Below the pieces are notes generated by a model. The model saw only the letters and a program-made list of their open reading frames with translations. It ran no database searches and was not told the DNA's origin. 64,000 bases of DNA from Przewalskia tangutica (Eukaryota; Streptophyta; Magnoliopsida; Solanales; Solanaceae), in NCBI GenBank assembly GCA_029844215.1, contig CM056718.1, positions 84,246,764 to 84,310,763 of the forward strand, read 5' to 3'. Shown piece by piece: positions 1-12,144 of the stretch (position 1 is its first letter; each line of letters starts with the position of its first letter). The position numbers and the translations under genes are program-made.

Positions 1-414
1 AGAAACCTCCATCCGCATAGAAGCTAAGATGAGACAAAATGATATTACATTTTCTAGATCATGGTCATTGTAATAAGATCGTTATAAACAAGAATAAACT
101 ACTCACATATATGACATATGTTACTCAATTGTTTTAAAAGAGATTAAGACTATGAGTTATGAAACCTTTCTAAAATAAGTGACTTGAGCATTTGAAAATG
201 GTAAGCTTGAGTAATCAAACTAGACAAACCGAACTTAGGAAAAGAATGTCATACTTGATTTTGAAAAGGAATGGGTTGGTCATTCTAATACTACGTATAG
301 GGTGAATTTTATAAAAGTAATGGATCTCTTTTAAAAGAACTTAACGATGTAGTACTTTGGGGTTAAAACCCGACTTTGGCATAAAATGAAAGTACTTTGA
401 GTTGTGTGAAACTT

Positions 415-478
415 GCCTATGCTTGTTGTTGTGAAACTTGCCTATGCTTGTTGTTGTGAAACTTGCCTATGCTTGATG
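415..478 (+). repeat. Short tandem repeat, 25-bp unit, in R1 LTR
   Basis: Three near-identical units containing TGCCTATGCTTG, joined by TTGTTGTGAAAC. The same array recurs at 5935-6005, 16383-16478, 22193-22288 and, in reverse orientation, 27525-27560 and 45865-45930. It therefore marks a homologous point in several LTRs. Confidence 0.8.
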
Positions 479-627
479 TGATAGCCTTTGTTGTGCAAGT
501 GTGGTATTTCGTGTTACCGCTCTCGATAGGCCTGGCCGACTTGTCGAGAACTTACTCGACGCGTCCGCGATGGAGAATTCCACGCATGTTTCCATTTTGA
601 TTATCGCCTTGTTGTTGATGTCACATG

Positions 628-890
628 GACATGTCTACACCGACGCAGATTCCGGCACGCGCCACGCGCCGTTGATTACCCGATATATTGTTATTGTGGT
701 TACATGGACATGTCTACACCGAGGTAGAATTCGGCACGTGGCCACGCGCAGGTTGATCACCCAAGATATTATTGTTGATGTCACACGGACGGTCTACACC
801 GAGGTAGAATTCCGGCACGTGGCTACGGGCATTGGTATTATTGTTGCATCATGGACACGTCTACACCGGCGCAGACTCCGGCACGCGCCA
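628..890 (+). repeat. Minisatellite in R1 5' LTR, about 78-bp unit
   Basis: Four degenerate units around TCTACACCG, starting near 634, 712, 791 and 848 (last spacing shorter). It lies at the same LTR position as the 48-bp array of R3. The open reading frame over it (501-893) reflects the repeat and is not a gene. Confidence 0.8.
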
Positions 891-1492
891 TGACGCGAAC
901 ATGATTGAGGTGGGCGTGAGACCCATAGTTATATTTGAGTGATGACTGAGGCGTGAGTCCTCGATCGACATGATCGCTTATGTTGTGAATCAGAGTTTGC
1001 TATCATACATGTCTCCCGCTTTATATAGACTAGTATGATTTCATTACTGATTTTTTACGCTTCACATACTTGGTACTGCAGATCGACCTCTTCGGGCCGC
1101 GCTCATGCCGCAGTAGGTACATCGGCCGTGGATCCTCGCCTTAGATCTCGCCAGCTGTTGGGAAGCTCCGCTTCTCGAGGCTTATCTTTGCATGTGTTCT
1201 CGAGTTGTAGGTTCTTGTACATTCTGTGGTATGGCGGCCCCGTCCGCCATAGTTGTTGTAAATCTTGCAGGTCCGTAGTACCGCAAGGTGGTTTGTAAAA
1301 AGGATTAAACTGCTCGCTTGAAAGAGTTGTATTTATATATGTTATTGGAAGGTAACCGCTGGGTTGGCCTGCTTTATGATCATATATCTTGTTTCTTGTT
1401 TAAAGTTTTATTTTCCGCCGTTTTCTCGATGTCAGGTCACTAGGGTGCCCGGATAAGGCACCAAGAACGCCCCGGACGTCGCGTTACAAAAG

Positions 1493-1505
1493 TGGTATCG
1501 TGAGC
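1493..1505 (+). other. Primer binding site (tRNA-iMet type), R1
   Basis: TGGTATCG followed by GAGCG, four bases after the LTR end. It matches the usual plant TGGTATCAGAGC primer site except for small changes at the CAG position. It fixes the 5' LTR boundary and the + orientation. Confidence 0.75.
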
Positions 1506-1551
1506 GCTTAATCCTCTGAAAGTGTCTACGCATCGTGTCTAGTAGAGTCTT

Positions 1552-1585
1552 GATTATCGATGTGTCAGGCACCACATCTATAATC
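1552..1585 (+). other. Conserved leader hairpin, R1 copy (loop altered)
   Basis: Outer stem GATTAT/ATAATC and inner stem GATGTG/CACATC are separated by a one-base mismatch. The 8-nt loop is TCAGGCAC here, where the other five copies have TTGTGCAC. It lies about 50 nt after the primer site. The proposed role is genome RNA dimerisation or packaging, by analogy with retroviral DIS hairpins. Confidence 0.6.
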
Positions 1586-1691
1586 GTGAGGTCGCAGGAC
1601 ATTTAGGATTGGTTTCCATTCTTCTCATTCCGAGATCGTGCCTTGAGTCAGGTTGTAAGTCGACCCTCCGACGTATCTCGCTTTTACCGCT

Positions 1692-2880
1692 ATGCCTCCG
1701 CAAGGCAACCAGAGCCCCGGGCGGCAAGACAGCCGAGGAACCGCTAGTGAGATACAGAGGAGTACGAGGGCGCAGCCCGCATAAGACTGAGGTCAGGCTT
1801 CAGACGGCGGGTTTTGGAAGCCGCCACCAAAGAGAGGTTAGAGTCGCAGCGATGGTCGCCGAGACCGCAGCACTGAGCCTCCACCCCACACCGGGGCGCA
1901 GGAGACGGGTTACGCGAGATGGCCCGCTTGCCGCCGTGGTCGTGGGCCGATATGAGGATAGGCCGACGCAGCAGCCTGGGCCCAGAGCACCAGGGTTCAC
2001 CCCGAGCAGATAGTTTGAGGCTACGGACTTTCTCGAGTTGTAGCCCGCCGTAGTTTTACGGGTCGAGGCTCGAGGATGATCCGCAGAGTTCATCCGCAGC
2101 ATAGCCGATCACGCGGTGATCAAGGCTTCAGAGACCGAGTCCGTGACCTTTGGTTCGTGATCGGCCGCGTGATACCGCAGCCGATTGGTTTGATTCACGG
2201 AGCTTTCCCGGGAGAGCATGCACTCCAGCAGATGGGATGAGTTTTCGGGCTTTCTCACTCACTTCTTGCCTCCGCAGATGAGGAGGGCACGGGCCGGCGA
2301 TTTTTGATGCTTAGACAGAGCGCGCACGGTTCGAGTACAATGTGGAGTTCGACTCATCGCCCAGACGCCCCGGCCACAGTAGCTAGTATGGAGGATCGAG
2401 TGCACCGATATGTTACAGGCTCGATGATTACATGTCGAGGCATGTTCAGAGTAGCTCTTCACCGCATGGACATTGCCCGCACGCAGCTCACGACCGGGAT
2501 GCGAGGCACGGAGAGGTCGACGGAATGACCAAGATCGCAGAAGAGGCCGTAACAACAGGTCCTTTGGTGACTTTCGAGGCGGACCGCCTCAAGAAGATAC
2601 TAGTTTTGTACCTCCGCCGGCAGAGTGGTCCTCCACAACCTTCAGAGTATTCGGAGCGTGTCGTGGCTCCAAGGGTTGTGGTTCCAGGAAGTGCGGTGTT
2701 GGCTGATGCGGTCACCCCTACCCCGTGTGGTCGATGTGGTAGACCGCATTTCGGGAGTGTCGTGGTGCCAGGAGCTTGTTATTTTGGCGACAGCAGGCCA
2801 TTTTGCGAGGAATCGTCACTGGCGGTAGCACGGATGTTACGACTCACCTACCGCATCGCTGGTTCATCGCTTTCATAGCA
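1692..2880 (+). pseudogene. gag: Degenerate gag of R1
   Basis: It begins at an ATG reading Met-Pro-Pro, the start context shared by all gag copies here (R2 9904, R4 26041, R7 54113). The Retrotrans_gag-like part is recognisable in pieces: 'FLPPQMRRARAGDF' (about 2255-2307), 'VREYNVEFDS' (about 2328-2358) and 'MEDRVHRYVTG' one frame away (about 2389-2425). Several frameshifts and stops break it. The CCHC knuckle clear in R4 is not intact here. Gag would form the virus-like particle; this copy cannot encode it as written, though some breaks may be sequence errors. Confidence 0.65.
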
Positions 2881-3801
2881 TACATGCACCGCAGGCGTGC
2901 CTATGATTAGAGTGAAGCGGTAGCTTCGTGTATATCCTTAACCTCTAGAGTTTTGGTATGCTTGTTATGATGGTCTCATTATTATGTGCTATGTACGAAT
3001 AGCGTTGTGTTAATTGTGAGTTAGAAAACATGCTTAGTTGGGAGGATACGATGGGTCATGGTAAGTGAACCTTAGACTATGTCACGATCGAGACCTGTGG
3101 TAAGGTCGTCTTGAGTTAAAGATTTATTTTATGTTTGACCCTTATCGAGTAGTAGTATACGTGGGATTTATTTGTGTGATAAGTCCGGTAGTGTGAGATG
3201 GAAGTGGTAGCTTTCATGATGTGAATTAGTAAGATTGTTCCGATCGGGAACAAGAGTTTGGCGCGGTTGGTCGGGTTGAGGACCATTTGCGGTCAACCCG
3301 TAACCCGGCCAGCGGGCCGGTTCGGGTGGTCCCGCCAGTGGTAGGGTCACGAGGATGCTAGGCCCAAGTTTGTTTGACCATCGTATGAGTTGGTGGATAT
3401 GTTCGACCGTGCGGATCGCGAGGCCGAACGCCTTAGAAAAGATCGGGTTAGTAAGATGACCAAGTTTGAGGTAGTGACTCCAAGGGTTGGAAAGGCGTTG
3501 ACGGAGTGTGTACGATTCTAGAAAGAGTTTGAGTATTCGGTAAGGTACAACAAGATAGGTAAAGTGAACGCGTGTGATCGCTTTCTTATGTGAAATGAAG
3601 GTGTGAAGGAGTATATTTTAGACCTCGTAAGGGGTTTTGTGATGATTAGAGGTGTTTCCTCGCTGACTGGGTTTAAGTATTGGTGCGTTTGTTATTTTTA
3701 TGGCCAGTGTGGCATGATTGTTTTCGCAGATAGCAGTGAAGGCTATACTAGCGCATGTTTGTGTTGAGACTTGAGAAGGAACATTCGGGACGAATGTTTC
3801 T
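2881..3801 (+). other. 3' internal block of R1, no recognisable coding
   Basis: About 0.9 kb between gag and the polypurine tract. It has counterparts at 18841-19808 (R3) and, reversed, 23904-24841 (R4). Shared pieces include the TTTCATGATGTGA stretch near 3212 and the GCTAGGCCCAAGTTT stretch near 3358. No pol domain or long open frame is visible. In gag-pol elements this position holds pol, so the block marks the gag-only family. Confidence 0.7.
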
Positions 3802-3814
3802 AAGGAGGGGAGAA
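3802..3814 (+). other. Polypurine tract, R1
   Basis: AAGGAGGGGAGAA directly before the TGTTATACCCC start of the 3' LTR. The identical tract precedes the 3' LTRs of R3, R4, R6 and R7. It would prime plus-strand DNA synthesis. Confidence 0.9.
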
Positions 3815-4243
3815 TGTTATACCCCGTATTTTCCAGAGTATGTACGTAAGGACGTACGTGGAGAATTTGAGCCTTAAGTTAGGCTTTGGTTCGAAATTTG
3901 GGCACAAGTGCCGAATAGAGTCGCTCCGACTAAACGCTTCCACAGCTTACGCTGGGAAAATTCGCCATGTCGCTTAGTATTTTGCGAATTTTTCCGAGAG
4001 ACGAAATGTTTTGGATCAACGGAGGGTGACACTTGTCACCCTGCCGGGCGTTGGGTTGGCCGATTGGGTCACGTTTCTATGGCCTATTGGCTCCTTGTTT
4101 TGGCCTTGTTTTGTGGCTTGTTTGGTGCCATGTTTTGTGCCTTGTTTTGTGGAGTAGGGTTTAGGGTGCACTTGGCTTAATCTTGTCCTTACACTTGCTA
4201 TACACTTGGAAGGATCTTGGCCCTCGTTGGCCTTTGGTTTTGC

Positions 4244-4251
4244 TATAAATA
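4244..4251 (+). promoter_or_regulatory. TATA box of R1 3' LTR
   Basis: TATAAATA followed by a C run, about 430 bp after the LTR start. The motif TATAAATACCC occurs at the equivalent point of nearly every LTR here, which supports it as the RNA polymerase II promoter of the family. Confidence 0.7.
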
Positions 4252-4902
4252 CCCCCTAAATGTGAAGACTTCATCCATTCCAAAACTTCCAAGTCTTGAA
4301 ACCCTCTCCCCTTTGTGAGCTCTAAACCGAGAGCCTTCCTCCCCTTTTCGTGGCCTTGGCCGAGAACACCCTCCCCTAGCCTAGTGTGCTAGCCGAGCCT
4401 ACCCCTTGGTAGAAAGTTGTCTTCCAAGTATTGTTATAATGCCCAAAATACCTTAGCCTTGTACCTTGTAGTATTCCAAAGATACCTCTATACGTAGAGC
4501 CCAAAATACTACCCTTTGTCCCTTTAGTCTCAAACCGAAACCCTAAGAAAATCTTCATTGATTGATCAAGTATTTAAGTAGAAGTTGGTTAGAACTTCTA
4601 TGGTTGTTTGGAGCGGATGGAGCACCGGAGTCGAGCTAAACGCTAAGGATCGACATTTAACTTGGATAATTATGGGCTTATCGAGGTAATTATCTTGTCC
4701 TCTATTTGTAATTGGAAATTACATGTTATTAGAATATATAGTTGAAGTATACTATATATGTAACTAAGCTTAGTATCGCGCAATGTCTTTTGACTTAAGC
4801 CCAAGAATAAAGAAAAGAATCGCATCAGTATTTACATAGATCGTATCAAGAGACTTGTGTAGTTTTACTGAGTAGATTTGTACACGTCCGGTTAGACGTA
4901 TA

Positions 4903-4920
4903 AACCCCCCCCCCCCCCCC
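4903..4920 (+). repeat. Poly-C homopolymer (18 bp)
   Basis: An uninterrupted C run in the R1 3' LTR. At the matching place other LTRs have only a few C residues (for example near 15190 and 20993), so the run has expanded or is miscounted. Confidence 0.9.
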
Positions 4921-6162
4921 GGTTGGCTTGGTGGCCGACCTCGTTAGAGGAGGAGATTTACGCTGTTGTGGGAGGTCTTCCAATTTTCTCGTGAGAAATG
5001 GAACCTTGTGTTTTGAAGTTAATAGACGTTTGTGACCTTTCTAGGTGAAAGTACTAAGAGTAGCGTATTCTACTCGGCGAGTGGAAAGGGCTAGTGCGTT
5101 GTAGTACTTGGAGCATTTTGCTTATCGTCGATACTGCCGCGAGGTATGCGAACCTCTTCCTATCCGTTTCTAGCATGATACGTGTAGCTATGTAAGACGA
5201 TGGACGACAAAGTGCTAAGTGTATTTGTTTGGTTTAAACATAAAGTGTTATAACGGCTTTATGGGAAGTTGGTTATAACAACTTTATGTAGGTAAGAAAA
5301 TGGTTTACTGATGTTAGAAGTTAAGAGACTTGATCTTATAAGATAAGAGACTTAACTTATTTGTTTTAATGTGGATGTTTGTGTGAAACCTCATTCGTGA
5401 GTAATGAGTACTTGGTTTTAAAGGGATAATGTTTTACCGATTTCGAAATCGTAATGCGTATCGACAGCACCACTGCAGCGTTAATAAAGGAAAATGTATT
5501 GAATAATGATGTTGTATTAAAACCAGAGAAACCTCCATCCGCATGTAAGCTAAGATGAGACAAAATGATATTACATTTTCTAGATCATGGTCATTGTAAT
5601 AAGATCGTTATAAACAAGAATAAACTACTCACATATATGACATATGTTACTCAATTGTTTTAAAAGAGATTAAGACTATGAGTTATGAAACCTTTCTAAA
5701 ATAAGTGACTTGAGCATTTGAAAATGAGAAGCTTGAGTAATCAAACTAGGCAAACCGAACTTAGGAAAAGAATGTTGTTACTTGATTTTGAAAAGGAATG
5801 TGGGTTGGTCATTCTAATACTACTGTATAGGGTGACTTTTATAAAAGTAATGGATCTCTTTAAAAGAACTTAACGATGTAGTACTTTGGGGTTAAAACCC
5901 GACTTTGGCATAAAATGAAAGTACTTTGAGTTGTGTGAAACTTGCCTATGCTTGTTGTTGTGAAACTTGCCTATGCTTGTTGCTGTGAAACTTGCCTATG
6001 CTTGTGATGATAGCCTTTGTTGTGCAAGTGTGGTATTTCGGTTACCGCCGTCTCGATAGAGGCGGTCGACTTGTCGAGAACTTACTTGGACGTCCGGGCT
6101 GATGGAGAATTCCACGTATGTTTCCATTTTGATTATCGCCTTGTTGTTGATGTCACATGGAC

Positions 6163-6425
6163 ATGTCTACACCGACGCAGATTCGGGGCACGCGCCACGC
6201 GGCCGTTGATTACCGATATATTGTTATTGTGGTTACATGGACATGTCTACACCGAGGTAGAATTCGGGCACGTGGCTACGCGCAGGTTGATCACCCAAGA
6301 TATTATTGTTGATGTCACATGGACGGTTCACACCGAGGTAGAATTCCGTACGTGGCCACGGGCATTGGTATTATTGTTGCATCATGGACATGTCTACACC
6401 GGCGCAGAATTCCGGCACGCGCCAT
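6163..6425 (+). repeat. Minisatellite in R1 3' LTR, about 78-bp unit
   Basis: Copy of the 628-890 array: four units around TCTACACCG or TTCACACCG near 6170, 6248, 6326 and 6384. The reading frame 6017-6427 is a consequence of the repeats. Confidence 0.8.
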
Positions 6426-7037
6426 GATGCGAACATGATTGAGGTGGTGGGCGTGAGACCCATAGTTATATTTGAGTGATGACTGAGGCGTGAGTCCCCG
6501 ATCGACATGATCGCTTATGTTGTGAATCAGTAGTTTGGTTATCATACATGTCTCCCGCTTTATATAGACTAGTATGATTTCATTACGTGATTTTTTACGC
6601 TTTCACATACTTGGTACCGTCTTGACTCTCCTTCGGCCGCGTTCATGCCGCAGTAGAGGTACATCGGCCGTGGATCCTCGCCTAGGATCTCGCCTCATTG
6701 GGAAGCTCCGTTTCTCCGAGGCTTATCTTTTGTATGTGTTCCCGAGTTGTAGGTTCTTGTACATTCGTGGTATGGCGGCCCCGTCCCGCCATAGTTGTTG
6801 TAAATCTTAGAGGTTTGTAGTACCGCAAGTGTGGTTTGTAAAAAGGATTAAATTGTTCGCTTGAAAGAGTTGTATTTATATATGTTATTGGAAGGTAACC
6901 GTTGGGTTGGCCTGTTTTATGATCATATATCTTGTTTCTTGTTTAAAGTTTTATTTTCCGCTGGTTTTCTCTGATGTTGTGTCACTAGGGTGCCCGGGAT
7001 AAGGCACCAGTAACGGGCCCCGGGACGGGTCGTTACA

Positions 7038-7330
7038 GTGAACCCCATGCAAATAGTGCCTCCAGATCTTCAAAGCGTGAATCACAGCTGCCAACTCCAA
7101 ATCATGGGTGGGGTAGTTCCTCTCGTGTTTCTTCAGCTGTCAGGATGCATATGCTATAACCCTGCCATGCTGCATCAACACACATCCCAACCCGATGCCC
7201 GACGATCACAATACACGACATAACCATCCGACCTCCGGAAGAGTAAGAACGGGCGTGCGTCGCCTCTTTTCAAGAATCGAAACCCCGCCACAAGCATCAC
7301 CATCAAACTTGGCTGCCTTCTCGAGTCACC
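7038..7330 (-). pseudogene. R2 RNase H region, truncated by R1
   Basis: Minus-strand reading gives the RT/RNase H connection and the start of an RNase H domain, including a 'VYCDR' segment and a 'GLGCVLMQHG' segment. It stops at the R1 insertion within the 'Asn-Tyr-Pro' part that normally precedes the tether helix. Frameshifts are present. RNase H would remove the RNA strand during reverse transcription. Confidence 0.7.
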
Positions 7331-8230
7331 TAGTCAATGGTGCGAGATAGAAGAAAACTTCCACGAACCGATAATATCCTGCAAGGCCCGTAAAATCGCG
7401 AACCTCTGCCGGAGTAGAGTTCAGGCCAAGTCCCGATCGCCGATCTTGGTCGTATCCACTAATGCTATCACCCACAATATGCCCAAGAAAAGCCACCAAG
7501 TCAACCAAAACTCACATTTGGAAAACTTGGCGTATAACCGTTGTCCCGAGAATCACAAGACAGCCTCAAATGCTCCGCCGCTTCCCGCCTCGAGCGAGAA
7601 TAAACCAAGATATCATCAATGAACACTATCACAAACGTGTCAAAAATTGTTTGAACACTCGGTTCATCAAATCCATGAATACCGCCGAGCATCGTCAACC
7701 CAAAAGACATGACCAACTCATAATGCCCGCATCGTCCGAATGCAAATCCTGTGGACATCCACCTCTCGACTCGCACTGATGATAGCCCGACCGTAGATCA
7801 ATCTTCGAGAAACACTCGCGCTCGCAATCGGGTCGAACAAATCATCAATCCCGGGAAGGGGTATTCGTTTTAATGGTCACCTTGTTCACCGTCAGATCAA
7901 CACATTACGCGCAGCTGGCCCCGCCCTTCTTCTTCACGAACAATACCGGCTCCCTGGGAGAAACACTAGGCTGATGAAGCCCTTCTCCAAAGAAATCCCT
8001 AAGCCGATCCTTCAACTCTCTCAACTCGGCAGTGTCATTCAGATGGCGGAATGGAAATAGGCCGAGTGTCCGCAATATGTCAATACAAAACTCAATCTCC
8101 TCTCGTGAGGATACCCGGAGGTCGCCCTGAAACACGTCTGGGAACTCTTCGACCACCGAATCGACGGAAAATCTGGTACCGCACTCGTGATCAAACACCA
8201 ACGAGATGGTAGATATACCCTTCGCACCAT
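7331..8230 (-). pseudogene. R2 reverse transcriptase, frameshifted
   Basis: The catalytic motif 'VFIDDILVYSRS' is readable at about 7600-7640 on the minus strand, preceded by 'MSFGLT' and followed by 'FLGHIV' and 'RDFTGLAGYYRF'. The upstream part includes 'VFQGDLRV' and 'LFVKKKGG' (about 7920-8150), the usual RT N-terminal run. The order matches Ty3/gypsy RT. At least four frame changes break it. Confidence 0.8.
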
Positions 8231-8720
8231 CTTCCTAGCCTTGAGGTAGGAAATAAACCTACCCTACGATACCGTGCTCTCCCACTCAACAACCGGCTCC
8301 TCAGAAACGGAACTGCATTACTTCTCTCTGCAGCCTACATTGGCGTAGCAAGAAGCTAGCCAATCCATCCCCATGATCACGCCGGTCAATCATCTCCAAC
8401 TCTATCAAGTCGGCCAGGGTCCGACGATCAGAATGGTCACAGACAAGCTCTATATACCCGCCGAGCTACCATCAATCACCCATCGGCGTAGCTACCTCGA
8501 AAGGGTCTATGGACTCGTGCTCTATCCCTATCCTACTAGCAACAAGGGAGATATATAGGACAGTAGAACCCGATCTATCAAGGCATAAACATAAAACCCG
8601 AGAACCGATAAGGTACCGTGACGACATCGGTGAGGCCTCCCGATCCTCGCTGGCCGACAAAGCATAAATGCGGTTCGAGGACCGCTAGAATCGACCCGCG
8701 CCACGACCTGCGCCACTGGC
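8231..8720 (-). pseudogene. R2 aspartic protease region, frameshifted
   Basis: Minus-strand reading shows 'VYALID' then 'LSYISPL' (about 8535-8585), which is the Asp-x-Gly-Ser-Thr active-site area of retroviral-type protease with a frame slip at the Gly-Ser. Downstream, 'ASRIGIEHESIDPFEVATPMGD' (split over 8472-8540) matches the same part of R7. It also gives the uninterrupted version of the site where S3 entered R7. Confidence 0.7.
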
Positions 8721-9904
8721 CGTCCATGAGTACCTTGCCCTCCGTATGAGTAATCGCTGTCGATGAAGAAGACCCGAAAGAACTCGTAGGCCGACTTACC
8801 ATCAAGATCGCCTCGCCTGACAAGCCGCATAGTGACCTCGCCGCCACAATCAAACAAGCTCGTAGCGCGCCACAACTCCCGGCGGATCTACCGACGGCCA
8901 CACCGAGGGGTGGTCCCGGACGCCGCACTTCCGCCGCTCGACGCTCAAGTCCTCGGGCCCCGGTTCGCCGAATATCCCGCCGTGGCCGAGGACGGTGCAG
9001 AGTGCTCAGCCGGCCGTGGTGCAAATCTAGATCGCCACGAGGCCGCCACCACGATAGCCACCAAAAGACCCTGCTGTCCTGGTCTTCTTCTGCTGCTGCC
9101 TCTCAACCCGTCGTTCTATACGCTCATCGCATCCAAGAGCATGAGCCTGCATGCGGTTAATGTCCATACCCGGCTGAAGAGAAACACCCGCATATGACTC
9201 GCCATATAATCATCTAGCCCTGACGTAGCGGTGCACCCTATCCTCCATATCTCGCTACAACGCTGGGACATATCGAGCCAATGAATCAAACTCGACATTG
9301 TACTCCCGACAAGGCCCTCTCTCGCCAGCAGAAAAATCTATCACCCGCGCCTCCTCATCCGCGAGGCAAGAAGTGAGTGAGGAAAGCCTCTGAAAACTCA
9401 TCCCAAGTAGCTGGGGTCGCGTGCTCTCCCCGTGATAACTCCCATGAATCAAACCAATCGACTGCGGTATCACGCAGCCTATGTGAACCAAAGATCACGG
9501 ACTCGGTCTCCGACGCCCTGATCACTCGTAATCCTTCAGAGGTGACGGATGAACTCTCGCGATCATCCTCCCGCCTAGACCCGTAAAACTCGCGCGGCTA
9601 CAACTCGTGAAGTCTCGTAGCCTCAAACTCTCGCCTCGGGTGAACCACGGTACGATCGGGCTGGATCGAATCGCCAGATCCACTCGCCTCATGTTCGCCA
9701 CGATCTCGCCGAGTGGGCCATCTCCTTGTACCCTAACTCCTCCGCCCCAGCCGTGGGACAGAGGTGGGTACCGTGGTCTCGCTGGGATCGGGCGTCGTAG
9801 AACTCGCCGTCTCGTATAGATCGCCCGAGCCCTCGTGACTCTAGGTGTCTCATCGGGCGCCTACTGCCTTGCCCTTCGGGCCCGGTTGCCTTACGTGGAG
9901 GCAT
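8721..9904 (-). pseudogene. gag: R2 gag, frameshifted
   Basis: Start chosen at the Met-Pro-Pro-Arg-Lys-Ala-Thr ATG (9904-9902), the start context shared with the other gag copies. Gag-type segments follow: 'EYNVEFDSLARYVPAL' (about 9255-9310) and a segment reading 'YMASHMRVF' (about 9190-9220), then a low-complexity Arg/Gly-rich tail. No intact CCHC knuckle is seen. Frameshifts are concentrated in the GC-rich tail. Confidence 0.65.
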
Positions 9905-10011
9905 AATCATATGTAAAAGGAATACGTTAGAGGTCCAACTTTAACACACTCTAAAGTACGATCTCAGAGTGAGAAGAATGGAAACCAATCCTAAATATCC
10001 TATAGCCTCAC

Positions 10012-10045
10012 GATTATTGGTGTGGTGCACAACACACCGATAATC
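10012..10045 (-). other. Conserved leader hairpin, R2 copy
   Basis: On the minus strand: outer stem GATTAT/ATAATC, inner stem GGTGTG/CACACC (fully Watson-Crick in this copy), loop TTGTGCAC with the palindrome GTGCAC (10025-10030). Compared with R4 (GATGTG/CACATC) one base pair has changed on both sides. Confidence 0.7.
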
Positions 10046-10090
10046 AAGACTTACTAGATACGGCCTCAGTAGACACTTTCGAGGATTAAT

Positions 10091-10102
10091 CGCTCGATAC
10101 CA
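10091..10102 (-). other. Primer binding site, R2
   Basis: TGGTATCGAGCG on the minus strand, four bases from the LTR end. It is the tRNA-iMet type with the CAG of TGGTATCAGAGC shortened, as in R7. Confidence 0.75.
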
Positions 10103-10704
10103 CTTTTGTCACGACCCATTCCAGGTTCGTGGATCGTGCCTTACCGGCACCCAAGTAGTCATACATCGTAGTAATCACGGAAATATAAAACAAGACATGA
10201 AACAGCTTTATAAAATAAGACACAATTTATGTGAGAAAACATCGCTTTCGCATATATATATAAACATTGTTTAACGCTACATCCGATATCGCATAACATG
10301 ACTATAGACCTAAGGAAATATACAACTATGGCGGGACAGGCCCCGCCATACCCTCGATCAGACAAAACTATCTACAACAGTGAGATCATACCCAAAAGTA
10401 GAGCCTCCTAAAAGATGGAGCTCCCGACACCAACGTAGAGATCCTAAGAATGTGGATCTAGCACTGCCGCTCTTACCTGCGGCATGAACGCAGCCCCCCG
10501 AAGGAGGTCAGTACAACAGGTACTAAGTATATGAAACTGTAAAATACTTAAATGAAAACATATCATTTTAAAATCAGTTTTGCAAGTATGTATGAAACAA
10601 CCAAGGGGACCACACATAGTGCCACATCATAAACAAGAGCAACAATAGGTAAACTGTAACAGGTCTTTTCTAGGCTGCGAATGATCGAAGCAGGGCCAAT
10701 TGCC

Positions 10705-10990
10705 CGTAGTATCACCATGCAAGCCTAATCCTGGACTCTCGTAGTCCGCATAGGCCACTCACATAGGCCCGCATAGGGTACATAACCCTGCATCGAGGGT
10801 AGCTACTCCTCGGCATCGTCCTGGACTCGTAGTCCGCATGGCCACATAGACCGCATGAGGTATAACCCCGCATCACTAACCTGGAACTCCCGTAGCTCCG
10901 CATAGGTCCCCTGGACCCGCATGAGGTATTCTCGAATCATGGTCCTGCATCACCGAGTCTACCCCGCGACGGAGGGCGCTTAACCCCTGC
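10705..10990 (-). repeat. Irregular CGCAT-rich repeat in R2 LTR
   Basis: Repeated phrases such as GTAGTCCGCATAGGCC and TAGGCCCGCAT, with spacing of about 30-60 bp. Counterparts lie at 49190-49440, 53050-53310 and 63740-63980, and in solo LTR S3 (57915-58160). It is in the slot where other LTR families carry minisatellites. Confidence 0.7.
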
Positions 10991-12144
10991 ATATGTCAAG
11001 AGCGAGTGATAGTATACTAACATAACAACTTATCTTTAAACAACATAAGCACAACAAGAACGTTACAAGACACTAACACACATAGCATCATATCATGTCT
11101 ACTTATCAAACCATCTTATTATTCTTTCACAATTCAATATAAGTCTTATAAACACATAAGTGCATCGTTTCTTTTATCATTCTTAAGTGGTTATACTTAA
11201 CTTTCCATAAAGCTAGTATAACTCTTAAGCTTCGCTTTAAAACCAATTAGTTCTCTTCTCATTAAAAATGATTCAAGATTCTTTTGAAATGCTTTCGCTC
11301 TTTATTATTCAGCTTAAGCCGAGGCATCACGTAAGTATTATTCAGCTTAAGCCGCAGGCATTGCCGTAAGTATTATTCAGCTTAAGTCAAAGACATTGCC
11401 GTGGTTATTGTCCGCTAACACATGTACGCCTACCGCACTACATATATATTGTAAAATATCATGCTTTAGGAAGAATCACATACCTTCTCAAATAAAACCA
11501 CCGCCAAGTTCAATATGTCGCAAGCAGAGAATCACCTATAATAGTCACGACATCTATCAAAGTCTAGACTACTCAAGGTCATTCTAAACAGAGGGTTCAC
11601 AATTCTATGGAAAGTCGGGCAGCACTTCCTACCCGTGAGCTATATAAGTCATCGTGAAAATACCATATGTAAGTACAGCTTGATTATTCTTCTTTAAACC
11701 CTCATCGTGATAACAATTCAATTCTATTCGCAATATTCTTCTAAGTATTTAATACTTATTCTTATATTACTACAAGATGTATTCTCTAATTCAAAAGAGG
11801 GTTAGGATTATTTACCTCGGTAAGCCCAATAATATCCTAGATAAAGTCGCTGAGCAAGGTTTAGCTCCTAAGTTGTACGCTCCAGAGTCTAAGAAACCTT
11901 AGAAGTTCTTCACAACTTCTACTAAGGACTAAGGGATTTGGGCTAGGGTATTTTGGGCATTATAACAATACAAGAAGGCAACTTTTCTACCAAGGAGGGG
12001 GTAGATTTCTGCCAGGCTAGTGTGGGGAGGCCTCGCCAACTTACTCGAGGGAAAGGTGTTTGGACGAAATGGCTTTAAGGGAGAGGAGAGGATTTTTCAA
12101 GACTTGAAGTAATTTTGTGGATGAAGAACTCTTCATCTAAGGGG

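Larger units (their letters stand above)
1..1488 (+). repeat. R1 5' LTR, right part only
   Basis: This corresponds to 5526-7037 of the 3' LTR of the same element and ends in GCGTTACA directly before the primer site. The U3 part and promoter lie left of the window. Many 1-3 base indels separate it from the 3' copy, mostly in GC-rich stretches, while AT-rich stretches are almost unchanged. Confidence 0.85.
1..7037 (+). mobile_element. R1: gag-only Ty3/gypsy-like LTR element, left end outside window
   Basis: The order is partial 5' LTR (1-1488), primer site, leader, gag remnant, a block without pol, polypurine tract, and complete 3' LTR (3815-7037). The internal region is only about 2.3 kb and shows no protease, RT, RNase H or integrase, so the element is non-autonomous. 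It lies inside R2: the sequence resuming at 7038 is minus-strand RNase H coding. The expected target duplication is GTGAA (7038-7042), but the matching left copy is outside the window. It belongs with R3 and R4 by LTR length, gag and 3' block. Confidence 0.85.
3815..7037 (+). repeat. R1 3' LTR (3.2 kb)
   Basis: Starts TGTTATACCCCGTA after the polypurine tract and ends GGGTCGTTACA. It contains the U3 inverted repeat (4022-4043), a TATA box (4244-4251), an 18-C run (4903-4920), the TGCCTATGCTTG array, a minisatellite (6163-6425) and the two conserved 3' hairpins (about 6630-6790). The predicted transcription start lies only about 0.45 kb into the LTR. Confidence 0.9.

Noticed and set aside
2304..2878. 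Several overlapping plus-strand frames as independent genes
   Set aside because: They are fragments and shadow frames of the broken R1 gag.
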